Assembly: GCA_022885665.1 (NCBI GenBank)
Contig: JAGQDJ010000087.1
Coordinates: 62,001 to 126,000, forward strand
Direction of reading: 5' to 3'
Length of the DNA stretch: 64,000 nucleotides
Origin: Triops longicaudatus
Lineage: Eukaryota; Arthropoda; Branchiopoda; Notostraca; Triopsidae
Positions 47,801 through 61,162 of this stretch are shown in pieces (the stretch's first letter is position 1; each line of letters starts with the position of its first letter). The position numbers and the translations under genes are program-made. Below the pieces are notes generated by a model, which was given only the letters and a program-made list of their open reading frames with translations, was not told the DNA's origin and did not search any database.

Positions 47801-50800
47801 GATCCAGGCCTTGGTCCAAGGTTCATCGAAAAGTCGTTCCCAGCCAATTGTCGCAAGTTGGTCTCAGATGTCGGTCGAGCAAGGGAGGTTCCACCACCTG
47901 ACGTTGAAAACGTCTTTTCCATGAAGCCACTATCGAAAGATGTCTGTCTACCACTAAGCGTTCTGATGAACCGAAAAGGGAAATTTAGTCAATACTAATA
48001 CCGTTAGTCAATTACGCATGAAAAAATAGAAGCAACTTACCCGGTGTCCTTAACGGTCTTGTGCAGGAAATCTTTGCGTTTCTGGATAGGTAAAGGTGGT
48101 GATTCTTGATCAGGAGGTAAAAAAGGTAATTTGCGACGTAGCCGTAGCGATTTTTGCGAGTCAGTTTCGCTTAAGGTGTCTGGGGAATCCGTGACATCAC
48201 GTGCGCTTCGTGGAGTACCAGCAGGAGTCCCTAGTGGCGTTGCCAAAGGTGTACCAATAGTAAAGACTACTCCTGAACCCGTGGCAGGGGAGGTAGCAAT
48301 GTCTGCTGCTGTGCTGGGACTGTACGGACGTGATCTTGCCCTGTAAAATTAAATAGACCATCATTTAAGTTTAGTCCTTCCATAATGTTGTAAAAATTTT
48401 ACCGTTGTAGGAGATGTTCTGCAGGTCGCAATATAGGAACGTGACCCACTTCTGCTGATGCGGTTACACGCGGCATAGTCCCGCTTACGGTCTTGCCCGA
48501 GTCACTCACTGCACAAACAGAACCGAGTTTTACAAGTCGGCAAATTTAAGAGAAATGTATTAAACATAAAGCACGCATAAAAAGAGGTCAAAATCTGCCG
48601 ACCTAAGAAATTACTATACATACCAACAGTAGATTGATGCAGTAAAGCAGCGGTAGGAATAGTGGAAACTGTTGTGTTATTGGTCGCAACAAGTTTTGGC
48701 AAAGTGCCCGAGGCCATTCCAGTTGTCAAGCGTTGCTGGAGCGCCTGCAGTTCCTGCAGTTGCTGCTGGTATTGCTGCGCTTGCTCGCTGGTATGGGGCA
48801 ACGATCGACGGAGTTTCTTCAAATGCTGGGCTTGGTGTTGCAGTTGCATGAGTTCTTGGTTTATCTGCTGTTGTTGAACTGCCAACTGGTGCTGTTGTTC
48901 CTGCAAGGTGTGCTGGGCGGCGGATTGTTGAATCAGCTGTTGTTGGATCTGTTGCGACTGTAGATTGGCTGCGGCTGCTGCCACTGCAGTCACCGCTGCA
49001 TTAGCGACTGCATTGGGATCTTGAGTCTGAACATTACTGGGCAAGAAAGGGTTAACGTTTCCGTTGTTAGGCATAACCTGGGTACCGTTCACGTAAGTTA
49101 CGGCTGTGGCAGCCAAGGGACGCTGTTGGGCATACATATCCAGTAATTGCTGTTGTTGCGGTTGTTGACTGACAGGGAATTGTTGTTGTAAGAGCGTCTG
49201 CTGCTGCGGTAATGTGTGCGAAGTGGTGGTATTGTTTTGCAGGGGTTGCATGGGGTACTGCCCTGTTAATTGCATGCTTGGATTAACACCATATTGCTGA
49301 TTTGGGACAGTGCTAGCGTTCATATTGGTTTGGGATGGGAGTACGTTAGTTTGTGCGTACAAGGCCTGCTGGGCATTGACGACGACAGCTTGGGGTTGCA
49401 TCTGCAACCCTTGCTGAGATTGCAAAGTCTGCTGTTGTGTTGCGAGCGGAGCGAAGTGCGCCGTTGTGGTTGCTGGATAATCACTATATTGCATTTGGGA
49501 GTTCGGCTGTTGAAACTGCTGCTGTTGATTGTGCTCTTCCATTGGAGTCCCACGAGGCGAAGACGATCCCAGACCTTGGTGCGAAAGAACAGTTGTGTTA
49601 GACAGACGTATTTAAGACCAGTGCGGGTCGGCTTAGCTAGTAAAGAATTAACAATACGGGTGAGCGATAAGAAATTGTACCTAACGCGCGACTGAAGTCT
49701 GCCAGCATTCCACTGATTGTTCCAGTTCCCTTAGCCTGGGTGGTGGGAACAGGCTGTCCGTTTGGATTCTGGTTCTGGCCCGGGGCTTGGTTTGTTGCAC
49801 TATTTTGGTTAGGAAGAGAGTTTTGGCCAGTTATCGGTTGACTAGGCTGCTGTAGCTTATGCTGCTGTTGTTGCTGTAGTGACGCGATCTGATTTTGCAC
49901 GTTATTGGCTAGTGTCTGCTGCGGTTGTTGGGGTGGAAGACCGGGGGTTTGTTGGAATGGATTGACGCTTTGCATCTGCATTTGCTGCTGTTGCTGTTGT
50001 TGCTGAATCTGCTGTTGTATTTGTTGCTGCTGCTGTATCTGTTGTTGTTGCTGTATCTGTTGTTGTTGCTGTATCTGTTGTTGGATTTGTGGGTGCTGCT
50101 GTATTTGCTGCTGTTGCTGTTGTAGTTGTTGCTCGTACAATTGTTGCTGAGGCGATTGTTGAGTTGTCAATCCTGGCTGAGTGTACTGGTTACGGTTCTG
50201 TGAAAAAGAGCTTATTTGTAACAAAACATTTCCCTTGTCTGACTGAGTTGTGTTACTTGTGACAAAATGCCCATTCCAGTTCCCAGTACCCCTCCCGGCG
50301 GAACACCAGATGGCGACAACGGAATTGCTTCGTTACCGTATAGATTGCCTCCGGGGTAAGCCATCCGTGATCGTGGGCTCCCAGCTTCAGACTGGTTAAA
50401 CGGCTGTTGCGGACTAGTCTGCAAAGGAACATAGTTGGGACCTTCTAAAGACTTTTGTGTCCGTAGTTGTGCCCTGATAGGGGATTCCAGCCTGCCCGTC
50501 ATCGCGTCCGTTCCGACGTAAGCTTTGCCATCTGGGGGAAGAATTGATTGGTAAGAATAAGAAGTATGCAATGCAGTCATCAAAGTCTAATAGCAACAGC
50601 GTATAGTAATTTGGTATAAAGAAGAACAAGTACGATGGATTTATGGGTAGGTATATGTGGGTTGGTAGACAGTCGCGCGATATGACCGGTGATGTGACTT
50701 GAGTGTTCCTTTGGAAGGATGGGTGCCCCTCTTTGCTCGGGGGTATGCCTACGAAAAATGGTGGAAAAGTTTCATTAGCCAAAAGAAAAGCGAGGTTGCA

Positions 50801-53800
50801 CTGCTCTAGCCTGGTGCGTGACTACCTGTCCAAATATTATAAAGTGACACTTTTTCTTTACGAAACTACCCGTGCTTCCAAAAGTCCCATTGTGCGGAAT
50901 TATTTTGCATAGTTTCTTTTACACTAGAATATGGAATCTGATAATTAATTTTCACCTTCCCAGGCTATAGTGTACAACCTCCGGCATTGAATGTTTTTAT
51001 CTGCATGAGGTGTGTGCGAAAACGGTCATATCGCTGGGAAAAGGTTGAAAAGTGAAGACTTGGGGGGTTTATTTTTAAGGTAGAATGCTTGTCTCTTCAG
51101 AAGTACTGAACACATTGAAAGAGAAGGTAGCACAAAGAAAGTGGTAGAAGAAAAGAATAAGAAGAAACGAAAGAGCTTTTTAAACGTGTCATAAGGTTTC
51201 TTTGGAAATCTTAAGACAAGAGATGCTGTGATGAGATGCGACCGTGCGCTTTTTTGGGAAAAATCGCCATTATAATATCAACGAGCACGGGAGATTTGGA
51301 AGCACAGACATTCCGCGATTACAACACTGAAAAAGTAAACAGTTTTCGTTGGTGAATATTATGGAGCAAACCTAACAAGTTTGAGCTCCTAAGTTCCTTC
51401 ACAACAATGACGTGTACAAACAAACCATGAACAACACCTAGTAGAATCATGTTTTATGTAATGTGAACGTCACGTCGGTCTGAAGAAGCATGGTGTAGCT
51501 ATTAAACTATAGTTGTATGTGGCATTAACTTTAATATACAACCTTGACAGGACGAAAGTATTCGCGTCACCATTTTTTCTAACTATTGAAGATACGATGC
51601 AGACTTTCTAATTACGTAGTCTATTTCTTCTATGCAAGATGTGAGCATGCATTGCCCACCGCGGGAGTTTTACCTTTAATATTTCCCTGCTACAGTATTA
51701 ATGTTTTCTCTTCTATTTTTTTTCTTCCTATGCTATTAATATACTTCCGTTTATTAAGAGTTAACTTTTTTTACTCATATCTTATTTCTTTAATTGCAGC
51801 CAGTCCGTTTTCCCCCGTTCTGTTGGAATTAAAATGAGACTAACTGGTATTGCTGCAAGATTTCACAGCGAACAACAGCAGCTGAAGCATTATTGACTTG
51901 AAGATATATTCAGGTATACCATTCTGATAGCGAATCTGTGGGCAGTACGGAGCACCGCAGTAGGAACTCAGGTCTTAGCTTTGTGACGTCATTTCTGTGG
52001 GATTCAATGGGAGGACACTTTTGTCCAAATGAAGACGTTGAAAGTAACCAGTGCCAAGAAGTACAGCAATACACTCCCAACTGAATTTACTATTGTTATA
52101 TTTGAATTAGTTAATTTAAAAGCTGCATTGCTAGACAAAAACGCCCTTTAAGCTGAATCAGGTATACTGTACTGTCAAATCTTAGCTAAAGCGTTACGTG
52201 TCAATTCATCTAAAGATTTTATGGCTCTTAAGCTTTTCTGAATTCTGAGCTAAGCCCACACTTAAAACAACAAAAATAACAAATTCCAGACATACACCCA
52301 GTCCAGACACAGTATGAAAAACGGAACGAAATTACTAACCTGAGGAGAAAGCCTGGGTCGTAGGACACCGCTTAGTGCCGTCTCCAGCGGCAGATGGCGC
52401 TGTTGTCGTAAGTGTCGTGGTGAAGTTTGTGGTAGAAATGACAGTTGTGGCTGCATGGGCAACCATTAGATTGCTTAAACTGAGTTGTCGGCGATAACGG
52501 AGGCTAGTCACTCCATCGGGGGCGGTGGGCGAGGCTGCTTCTTCTTCTTCCTCCGCGATGGTGTATACTTCACCGGGATTGTGCTCATAAAGGCTCACTC
52601 CCGGCACTAGTCCCGCAGGGGCGCTTCCGGGACAAAAGTCTGGTTCTCCTTCGTCTTCAGCGTCTTTCGAGCCATCTGCGCTACTGGCAGCTGTCAGGTC
52701 TGTATCACCTTCGAGGATTAGTTTAGTGTCTTCTTCGTCACTGTCTTTATCGCTATCGCTGTCATCACTGTGGCCCATCACGTCTTCGTACTTGAGCCTA
52801 TGACTTGCGTCTACGGTTGCCGACCCGGTTCGACTCTGGTCGCTGCTAGTGTCAGCTTCGTGCTCGTTTTCGCTGTCCAGATCGCGGTTCTTGGCTTGCG
52901 GTCGTTCCAATATATCACGTACCTCCTCATCCTCGCGCGTCAGGGACAGGTCCTTGAAAACCCCTCTGGGTTCAGCCATTGAGGCCGACAACGATGTCAA
53001 GGAAGAAATAAGCTGGCGACGATACTGATTCTCGCCTTCTGGACTATTCGGGCTCCTCCGATCGTCGTCACCACCTCGATCGCGACCCAAAGGGCGAAGG
53101 TCATCGTAGGTTGGGGTCAAAGACAAACTATTTTTGGGGGGAGGGGAGGGAGAAGGTGTAGGGCTATACTCACGTGAATGGTAGTCCAGTTCGGCACGAT
53201 ATTCCGCCGTCTTAGCGTCCTGTATAAGCAAAGTCATTTTCTGTTACTTTTCTTTTCAATTTCCATTATCACAAAGAAATTCCAGTAAGTTCGTCATGTG
53301 AAAACTCCTTTCAGTCTTGCTTGAAATCTGCCATGAAATCATAAACGGAATAGTCCTTCGAGTGGATTTTTGAAATGTAACTTATCTTAAGCAGACATTT
53401 TTACAAAATAATATTTAATGTGAAATGGCCAAGTTGATGATATAAAATTTTACTTCAGTAAATACGAGCGAAGAAACAATTACGCTCACTATAATCACGA
53501 ACAGGAAAAAGCTAAATACTTACTAAAACTAATGCTCCTCCAGATTGCTTATCTAGCGTGTATTTCTAATTATTAAGGGCAGCGGCACTTTTCTATGGCT
53601 CGTTTTTATTTAGATCCATTTTATTACGTTTAAAATAATTTTCTTTCGTATTTCCTGGATTTTTGTTACCATAATTTTAATTTCGTGTTTAGCTATCAAT
53701 TTGTTGTTAGTAACTTGATACTTAATCTAGTGGTAGAGATAACGTTGAAACTCTAAAAGTTATTGTTCAGTCGAATGTTTGAAAGGTACAGGAGAGCACA

Positions 53801-56800
53801 CCTGTGAATTATTCCACTGGTTCTGAGGTCGGCGATCAAAACAGGTCTTGCAGATCCATACGGTTCCCTATGGACCAGAATTTACATGAGCGAAAAGGTG
53901 TTAAAAAAGAGAACACAATATTGTTCCTTACTTGGTGGTCTAAGGCAGGACCCATTCTTCCGCATGTTGCGCAGACAATGGCTCGGCAGTCGGCACAGCT
54001 TTGCCCTGGCGGCCCTTCTCGTCCGGAAATCTAATTAGAAATACCACTTATATCTTCAAAGCTTTTCTTAGTCCTTTGATCGTTCCAGGTCGCGAGCTAG
54101 AAAAAATGTGATATCAATATTCCGAAACTTACATCTCTTACGCCGCACTGCATACAGTGCCGCGTTTGCTGCATGTGCGAACTATCACCCAACGACACCG
54201 AAGCTCGACGGTTGGAAGAATCCGATGAGTAACCAAACTCTCGTTCTCGGTTCGTCTCCCTAGACATTAATCCGATCAGTTTGAATGACACGAACGTTGT
54301 TATACTTTGTGGTGTAACTTACGGCTGAGAAATTTGTCGAGACAGCTGACCCTTGTTTCTATCATGGGAAGAAAAAAATACTTGATTATCTTTCAGGTCT
54401 CAGAGAAATATGGCTTTTTGCTAGTACTACCTAGCAGTAATTGAGAAGTCAAATAAGATTAGTGTTAATTAGAAAGTGCATTTCTTTTTTCTTTGGAGTC
54501 GACTGTCATTTTCTCGGGCTCTTATTACCTCACTACCAAGATATACAGAACACCCAAGAACCTATACAGAACACTAAGGAACACGATGAGTAGACGACAG
54601 GTTTAGTTGTAATTTTTCAAGGATTTCTACAGACTAAGTGCAACTCGAAGTAACACTCGTAAGATGATAACCTTGTATTTAGTAAGATACACTAAACGTG
54701 GAAGCAGAAAATAATAAAAAAAAATCAGCAAACAGTCACTACAAGTAGATCCTCTATTTTCTTATATTTTAACCAATTTGATTACGGGACGATTTTTTAA
54801 CGTGCTTTCCGCAAGATCGAAAGTGGTTGACAAAATTCGTAGCAGGGTGTGAAATGACACTTTCAGTTTGTATTTCCAGTGGCGTCGTGCCATAAGGGGC
54901 CCGGGGTGCCCGGGCACCCCCAAAATTTTTGCCATCCTGAGAAAAAAGGTATCACCCTTTTTCAAAATTTGTAAACCTGAAAAAAGTACCACCTTTTTAC
55001 AAGAAATGCAAAATCGGGCACCCCCAAATTTTTGAAGTGCACGACGCCACTGTGTATTTCATATTTACTATATGAATGAATTTGAGAAAATTATATAGTT
55101 ATATGTACGCTAATATTCTTTGATAAATCTACATGATCTTCATGAAATTTTATTATTTTTATACCCCATTATTTTAAAAACCGTTAAGACTCCTTGCGTA
55201 TTGAAAGATTCGTTCAGACGGTACAATTGCCCGTATTCGTTATATTCGCACAGTACTTACAAGACAAGACCTTCGGACTTAAAGAGCCTTTTCATTTTAT
55301 GGAAAGTATTCAAATCAGGTTTGCTGTAGCTGCTTCAGATGTTTACGTGTATCTTTATTATGTTCCCTTAAATTGTTCTCACAAGTAAGGCGTTGGTGAC
55401 GCACTATTGTAAGATATCTCTACCTCATTAGTTTTGTTGTACTTGCTCCGTGTTATACTTAATCCTAATTCCTACTCATAACAGTTTTCAGCAAAAATAA
55501 TAACCCCAAAGGAACAGAATCCGCTGGCAAAATAACCATAAATGAGAGAAAAAATCTTAAATGACGAATAAATTGCAACGTTTTAATTTTTCCTTTAGTC
55601 TTGTACAAGCTTTTCTAGTTTATGTTGCAGGAGATATTATCGTTTCAAAACACAAAACTCAGGTTTACGACTGTAGTTAAGGCAGTTTCCTGTCTATATC
55701 TCAAAACTGGCATGTGTTGAGGTTCTTAAATTCACGTAATTATTATTTTTTCAAAAGGCATTCTTAGCTTTGACGTCACTCTCACTCATCAGTGCACATT
55801 TGTACGCTGGTTGGTAGAGCTTTTAGCGCCCCTTATGCATAAAAAGGCTTACCGTGTCATAGTGTTTGGCGGACTTGGAGCGCTCTGTTCTTCCATCTGT
55901 GCTTTGGCCATGACACTTTCGATTAACGCCCGTTCCTCAGCACTTAAATGACTCAAGTCCACTTCAGGTACCACGGCTGGCGTGGTAGATGGTGGTGGTG
56001 GACCACGAACTGCACAAGTATGACCAAAAGTTATTAGCACAACCGAAAAACCAAATCGAGGCAAATAAGTGTTAAAGTGTCCACAATAGTAGTAAAAATA
56101 TATTTTGAAGTAGGGGATACCGGCAGGCCTTTTGGTAGGTTGGACATTTCCAATTACATGTATCATCCTAAACCCCAATGTCAAAGCTTTTGAAAAAATC
56201 ATCGAACATTCTCCAGTTGTATACGCTGGTTGCACAGAAAGTTCGAGTGAAATAAAATCAGTGACACTTTTTATATGTTGCGTGAAAAGCCTCATTGTAT
56301 TTTTTCACAGCGTGTCCTCTGATGGGGTTAAAAGCTCCTCAGGGGGTTAAAAGCTTCGTAAAGCCTCCACGTAGCAACATCTATTTTACTTCTTCATAAC
56401 TCAAGCATCAGCGTCTTGTTTATTTGAAATATTGTGCTTCATTTTCTCACGTCTGACACAGCGTAAGGCCGAGATCTCCATTAGTTTAACTAGAGATCGC
56501 TGGATCTGACAGCAGAGAAAATGAGGAGACAGAGTGGAGATGCTGAAAATGTGAAGCAACCGACGAACTAAGTCCAGAGGTTCAAGAAAGTCAAGTAACC
56601 TTTATTCCCTGAGTTGTGTACTGCACACTAGAGGCGGACCAATTTCGTTAGAAGTCGTAGCAGGTCAATAGCATGGCGTAATTGTAGTCTAATGAAAATG
56701 CAGTGTTGAGGGGAGGATCTTCTTTCCGAATAAAGTCCCTTCGGCGCTTGATGCACTGCTTAACCCGAATCTTCAAGGAGAAGAAAAGATTTTTGCTCTT

Positions 56801-59800
56801 CTTTCAGCTTATAATGAATGTTCACTCTCAATTTCCGCTTGAACTTCATCACGAATGCTTTCAAGAAATGGAAGCTGAGAGTCTGTGAAAAGGGTGAAGT
56901 TCTTGCAAAGACAGGAAGCTTTCCATGTAGTGTCCTTCTTTTTCTTTCTCTTGTGAAGTACATATTTCGGACGTCCGTGGCATCTTTTTGTCTCTTCTGA
57001 GGAGCGAAAGAATTCGCCAAGATAACTTGCAAAGTAAAAGCGTGCTATAAAGCAAGATAATAGATCAATACAAGTGCGGCTGCCTTATAATATAATGAAG
57101 AAATTGTTGTGGGCTGTAGGATGTGCGTAAACCAGATTTCACGGAGACCAATTCTGTTTTTCTAACTCAAACTTCAACTAGAGCTTCTCCGTAAATTACG
57201 CTTGTCGAAAATGCGGCTTGCACTTTTATTGTGATAAACCATTATAGCTTTGATTCAGACAGATATGTTTTATTAAGAAGCTTGAAAAAACATAACAAAT
57301 CTAAAGTACGGTTTACAGTCGTTTCGTCAACAAGGAAGCTATGATTTTGTTCACGAAAATTCGTAGGTAAAATCGTCTTTAATTGGAATGATGCTCTTAA
57401 AACACTAATGTCCAGAAAGTTAATAGGCAGGAATGAGGTGGAAGCACTTTTCCGAAGAAGAGAGCAGTTTCAATTTGTGCTAAACGAAGTGAACCAAAGC
57501 TGGTGTGTCGTTTACCTAATGAAAAAGGAAGTCTCGCCTTCATGCGTACGGAAAATCCATGAGAAACAAATCAATACCTTTACGTTCCCCCGTCATTTGT
57601 ATTATACAACGATCCATGGGACTCTCCTTACAATAATCTGAGAAAAGAATACGGACACGAAACGTGTTGTATTACAAAGGTTAGTGTAGTCCGATGATCG
57701 GCTTCATCCGAAAAAAATTACCCCCCCCCCCTCAAAAAAAAAAAAAAAAAAAGAAAGAAGAAAACTTGCACGGAGCATATCCAAACCAGTAGAGTTTAAG
57801 TATGATTTTCACTATAGCCAATAACAAGTCAGTATTTTCTGATCACCAAAATAGGTTACTAGTTAGTCTTAAGACTGTCTTTTGTTGTATAACGAAACTG
57901 CATTTTTACTCCGTGTTGTTATGGTAGAAAATTATCCCGTTGATTCTTTCTCATTAGAGTCGTAAAAAGTCTTTCGAAATCTGATCTGCGAAGCAAATTT
58001 TACTTCGTCCCAATAAACAGTCCTGAAAAAGTAAACAAATAAAAAATACTATCGACATTACTTAGCTATGCTTGTAAGCTTAGCTTCGATGAACAAAACG
58101 TGCGACTTTTCGGCTGTAAGGCTCTGTTTAGGCATGTCAACCGTGAATACGCTGCAGGGTTTGGGGATAAGAAAACGTTTGCTGAGGCTATCACATGCTT
58201 TAAGAATGCTAAATACCTTGCCGAAACATGCATACCCGCTTGGATGCAAGCGAGTCCAAAAAGTCCATGAATATATTTCTTGTACACGTGTAGGTGGTGA
58301 AGCAAAGATCGATAGTGTTTCTTCATGATTAACCTACCTTTTATGTGCAGGTTGCATATGATTACGTTTCAGTAAATTTTATCGTCCGGCCAGTTAATAT
58401 TTGCTTTCTTGTCTTTGCTATGATAACCTTATTTAACACCCATTTGCCGTAATTTTCAGGTGTAAATTGATGACAGTAGTTACTTTCGAAGGAACATATT
58501 CTCGTTGTGAATGGTTTTCTTAATCTAAGCCATTATGTAACAAATAAGATTGTGTTTATTGCTGTAGTCTACGCTGGATTAATCCATACGCCTACTTCAC
58601 AAGCTAGATTGAAACTAAGCAAGCTTACACAATTAACGTAACCATTTATTCTGGGCAGTAGCTATCCTCGTTTCCCTGTATATTCGTCTCTTCTGCTGTA
58701 TGTCTTTTTTCTCGACCGAAGAAATCGTAAAACGCACAGTTCGTGCCTGGAGGCGGCAGATCAATACAACGCTGTGTAGTTTTCCTCCCAGTGCTCCCTG
58801 CCTCAGAATGGACCAAGAGGGAGCCAGTCTCTAAGATTTCTATTTTCTTTTTCTTCTCGACCAGCTAGAACAGATAAGGCTAGCAACAAAGTCCTTCCGA
58901 ATATGCCGTCCCTTTTCTTCCTGAACATGGTGTACTTTTGTAGACTCGGGTCAAACAGTATGACTGTTAATGTGTCAAAAGCCTTAACACTGGTAAACAC
59001 TAGGACACCATAGTTACATCATCATTGATTCAGGGGCCAACGACGTAAGTCGATAGACACGACAGTCGGGAATTGGCGTTTGTGGAGAGTGTAGTAATGA
59101 GTGGGAAAGATTGAAGACTGCAATAGCGAAAAGTGAAAAGAAGTAGCGAGCGTACATAAAAAGGAACGTAAGTTGGTGACTTCGATCATAGTACTACTTT
59201 GGAGCAGAACAAAATTTCACCTTTCCTTGTTGCACATTTTGAAGAAGATACATACATTTATAAATCATGCTTACCTAAGTTACTAGCATTAGAAGGTTGA
59301 GGTCCTCGTGGAGCACCAGGGAAAGGTCCAATGGGCCGAGGATCGCGCGGTCCTCCCATGCGAGGGCCGCCCATTCCACCAGGTGGTCCACGAAAGGCGG
59401 GTCCCATAACTGGAACGCCTCCCGGTGGCGGAAATCTCCCTCTAGGGCCCCCGCCCATTGGCGGACCTCGTGGTCCTCCGCCTGGAGCCATCATTCTAGG
59501 ACTTCCAGGTTGACCGCTTGTGCTGCCACCTGGTCCACCAGGGCGAGATAAAGGCCCGCCTCTCGGGCCCTGGAATCGTGGACCGCCCATTGGCATTCCT
59601 TGTGGGCGTGGTCCAGGGGGTTGTTGTGAAACACTGCCATTAGGACCCACCATTGGTCTCGGTTGACTTGCTCCATTCATTGTGGATTGCGGGCTTCCAA
59701 ACATAGGCCTGTTGGAAGGTGGTCCCAGGGCAACGTTAGCCGGTAGCCCTGGGCGAGTCGCGGGTCCTGTGGTAGCTGGGAAACGAGCTGGGGGCTGGTT

Positions 59801-60161
59801 GAACGGCTGAGTAGATCCTATTGATGGCGGAGGCCCAGTGGGTCGAGTTTGCTGCTGAGGCTGCACGGTTTGCGCGTTGGCTTGTTCTTCAGTCCCGATA
59901 AGGGAGTTGAGCATTTTGCTGGCGAAATTGAACATGTTGGCGGCAGGTTGTGTCGGCTTGTAACGAGAGATCAACAACCTAAATCAGCACTAGCACAATA
60001 CAATGAAGTCACACTGATCACTACAAGATTGACTTTTCTGCACTTGGAACGAGCACAGCTGACAATATATGATGAAGTAGACATAAAGATTTTTCATGCA
60101 CCTTATGGTTTTGCCAAAAATAAAAAATGATAGTAAGCTCGCTTGTTAACTACGAAGCCAT
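44876..60161 (-). CDS. Fife: Fife/Piccolo-like active-zone scaffold, N-terminal and central part
   Basis: Presynaptic cytomatrix protein. In-phase exons after the start: 59275-59978, 55853-56009, 54323-54358, 54133-54259, 53932-54030, 53802-53867, 52340-53219, 50257-50531, 49681-50197, 48624-49574, 48403-48508, 48041-48340, 47781-47962, 47424-47724, 46057-46204, 44876-45949 (stop). A tiny first exon 60154-60161 (ATG in GGCCATGG, then a weak GTAGTT donor) fits phase; otherwise translation may begin at the ATG 59935. About 1976 aa. Order: Pro/Gly-rich head; LSAEERALIESVMAKAQ helix; FYVE-like zinc finger (HCMQCG, SCADC, VCATCG, VWICKTC) near 336-386, as in Piccolo/RIM; an acidic Ser/Asp region; a Gln-rich region (about 785-1270); and an Arg/Ser-rich region. 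Domain order with the downstream PDZ-C2A supports one gene. The family call is inference from the zinc finger, PDZ and C2. Confidence 0.75.
46205..47423 (-). other. 1.2-kb intron of the Fife-like gene with repeat debris
   Basis: This intron holds a cluster of GATCC/GGATC-bearing repeat-like segments (46505-46615) and a degenerate inverted-repeat element (46840-46998). No coding sequence recognised. Confidence 0.7.
46840..46998. mobile_element. Degenerate inverted-repeat element, hAT-MITE-like relic
   Basis: The left end CAAGGGCGTCGCC and the right end (reverse complement CTGGGGCGTCGCG) share a GGGCGTCGC core, with G-rich stretches just inside both ends. Size and termini resemble the two better-preserved hAT-like elements in this window, but no matching target duplication is visible. 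Confidence 0.45.
49690..50170 (-). repeat. CAG/CAA-rich polyglutamine tract region
   Basis: Within Fife-like exon 49681-50197 the minus strand encodes repeated QQQQ blocks interrupted by isoleucine (IQQQQQ units), densest at 49980-50130. Interruption by CAA and ATT/ATA codons breaks up pure CAG runs. Gln-rich coding continues in the next exon (48624-49574). Confidence 0.9.
50532..52339 (-). other. 1.8-kb intron of the Fife-like gene
   Basis: An AT-rich intron between exons 52340-53219 and 50257-50531. No gene, RNA or element was recognised. Confidence 0.7.
54359..55852 (-). other. 1.5-kb intron of the Fife-like gene carrying a hAT-like element
   Basis: The intron lies between exons 55853-56009 and 54323-54358. 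Its only recognised content is the element at 54877-55054. Confidence 0.75.
54877..55054. mobile_element. Non-autonomous hAT-like element (MITE)
   Basis: Perfect 14-bp terminal inverted repeats (CAGTGGCGTCGTGC and its complement) bound 178 bp, flanked by a perfect 8-bp direct repeat TGTATTTC (54869-54876 and 55055-55062). This is the hAT signature. Inside, CGGGCACCCCCAAA recurs near both ends and there is an 18-bp palindrome (GGGGTGCCCGGGCACCCC). No coding capacity, so it would move only in trans. Confidence 0.92.
56010..59274 (-). other. 3.3-kb intron of the Fife-like gene
   Basis: This is the largest firmly placed intron (between exons 59275-59978 and 55853-56009). It holds a C10 run followed by a long A run near 57721-57752. 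No exon, RNA gene or complete element was recognised. Confidence 0.7.
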
Positions 60162-61162
60162 GGCCACGTAATGAGCCAAAATGCAGCCTAAATTGGACTT
60201 CATTGACGACCGACGAGACGGTCGGAAAACGGGTGCGGTTTTGGCTGGAGATCGACCCGCACTGCCCAAATGCATCTAGCTTCGGAGCCTTCACAGGCTT
60301 GCGCCGTTAGTAGCTTGGGTAGCTTGGAAATATCGGATCGCGTCTGTCAGAAATCCCGGACAGAATGGGATATCTAACTTAGCGAGATTACAAGGAAGAA
60401 GGCAAAGAAAAAAGGGATCCTAGCAAGTTACGCTTAAAGCCCAAAAAATATTCTCGAATAACTTTTTCCTTCTGCTGTCAAGGGTTTTAGTGCCCGCTTG
60501 AGGAGACGGGTAGGCTATCTGGGACGAGAGGGGTTAACGTGGGTCTGCGTTAAAGCTAATGTGTTCTAGGAATCCTTCTTGGCTTCGGAGGCTCAAGTAT
60601 GAAAAGCATGACAAGACTTATTGATTAGCTATTGATCAAACAAGCGTCAGGTTTTAGGATGCCTACGGAACAAAGCGAGCAATGAGTATGAACACTGTTT
60701 ATCAAGAGATGGGGTGGAAAGGACAAGTTTTTGCGACTACGTTAATAGTGGTAAAAAAGGCATACGATATATGCCAGATGAATAAAACAGTTCCCTTTGG
60801 GTAAAGGCAGGGGAGGTGCGCTAAGATGGATTCGCGCAGATCGATGCCGTTCTAGGCAAAGAACTATGGCATGTGACCCAGTTGGCTGAGTATTAAAAGA
60901 GTGTCTATGTTGTGTGCCTCCCTGGAGTGTTATGCACCTGAGTTGCGTTCATAGCTTACACACCATTGATTAGTTCCCTGAACTCACAAAAGAAATATTG
61001 CATTGTACTTAACCCTGTAGTACACACGTATCCCTCCAAACAGTCTATGCGTAAAACGATTCAGTAGACTAGTTATAAACGAGTTACAAACGAGTCCTTT
61101 GAAAATGCAACTCTTTAATTGTTGTTCTTTTTCTTTATAAAGGTATTTCTGAAGCTAGCATC
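60162..61162. promoter_or_regulatory. Upstream region of Fife-like gene (minus) and of a small plus-strand gene
   Basis: About 1 kb lies between the proposed Fife-like start and the small plus-strand frame. It probably contains the Fife-like 5' UTR and promoter. No motif could be assigned. Confidence 0.35.
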
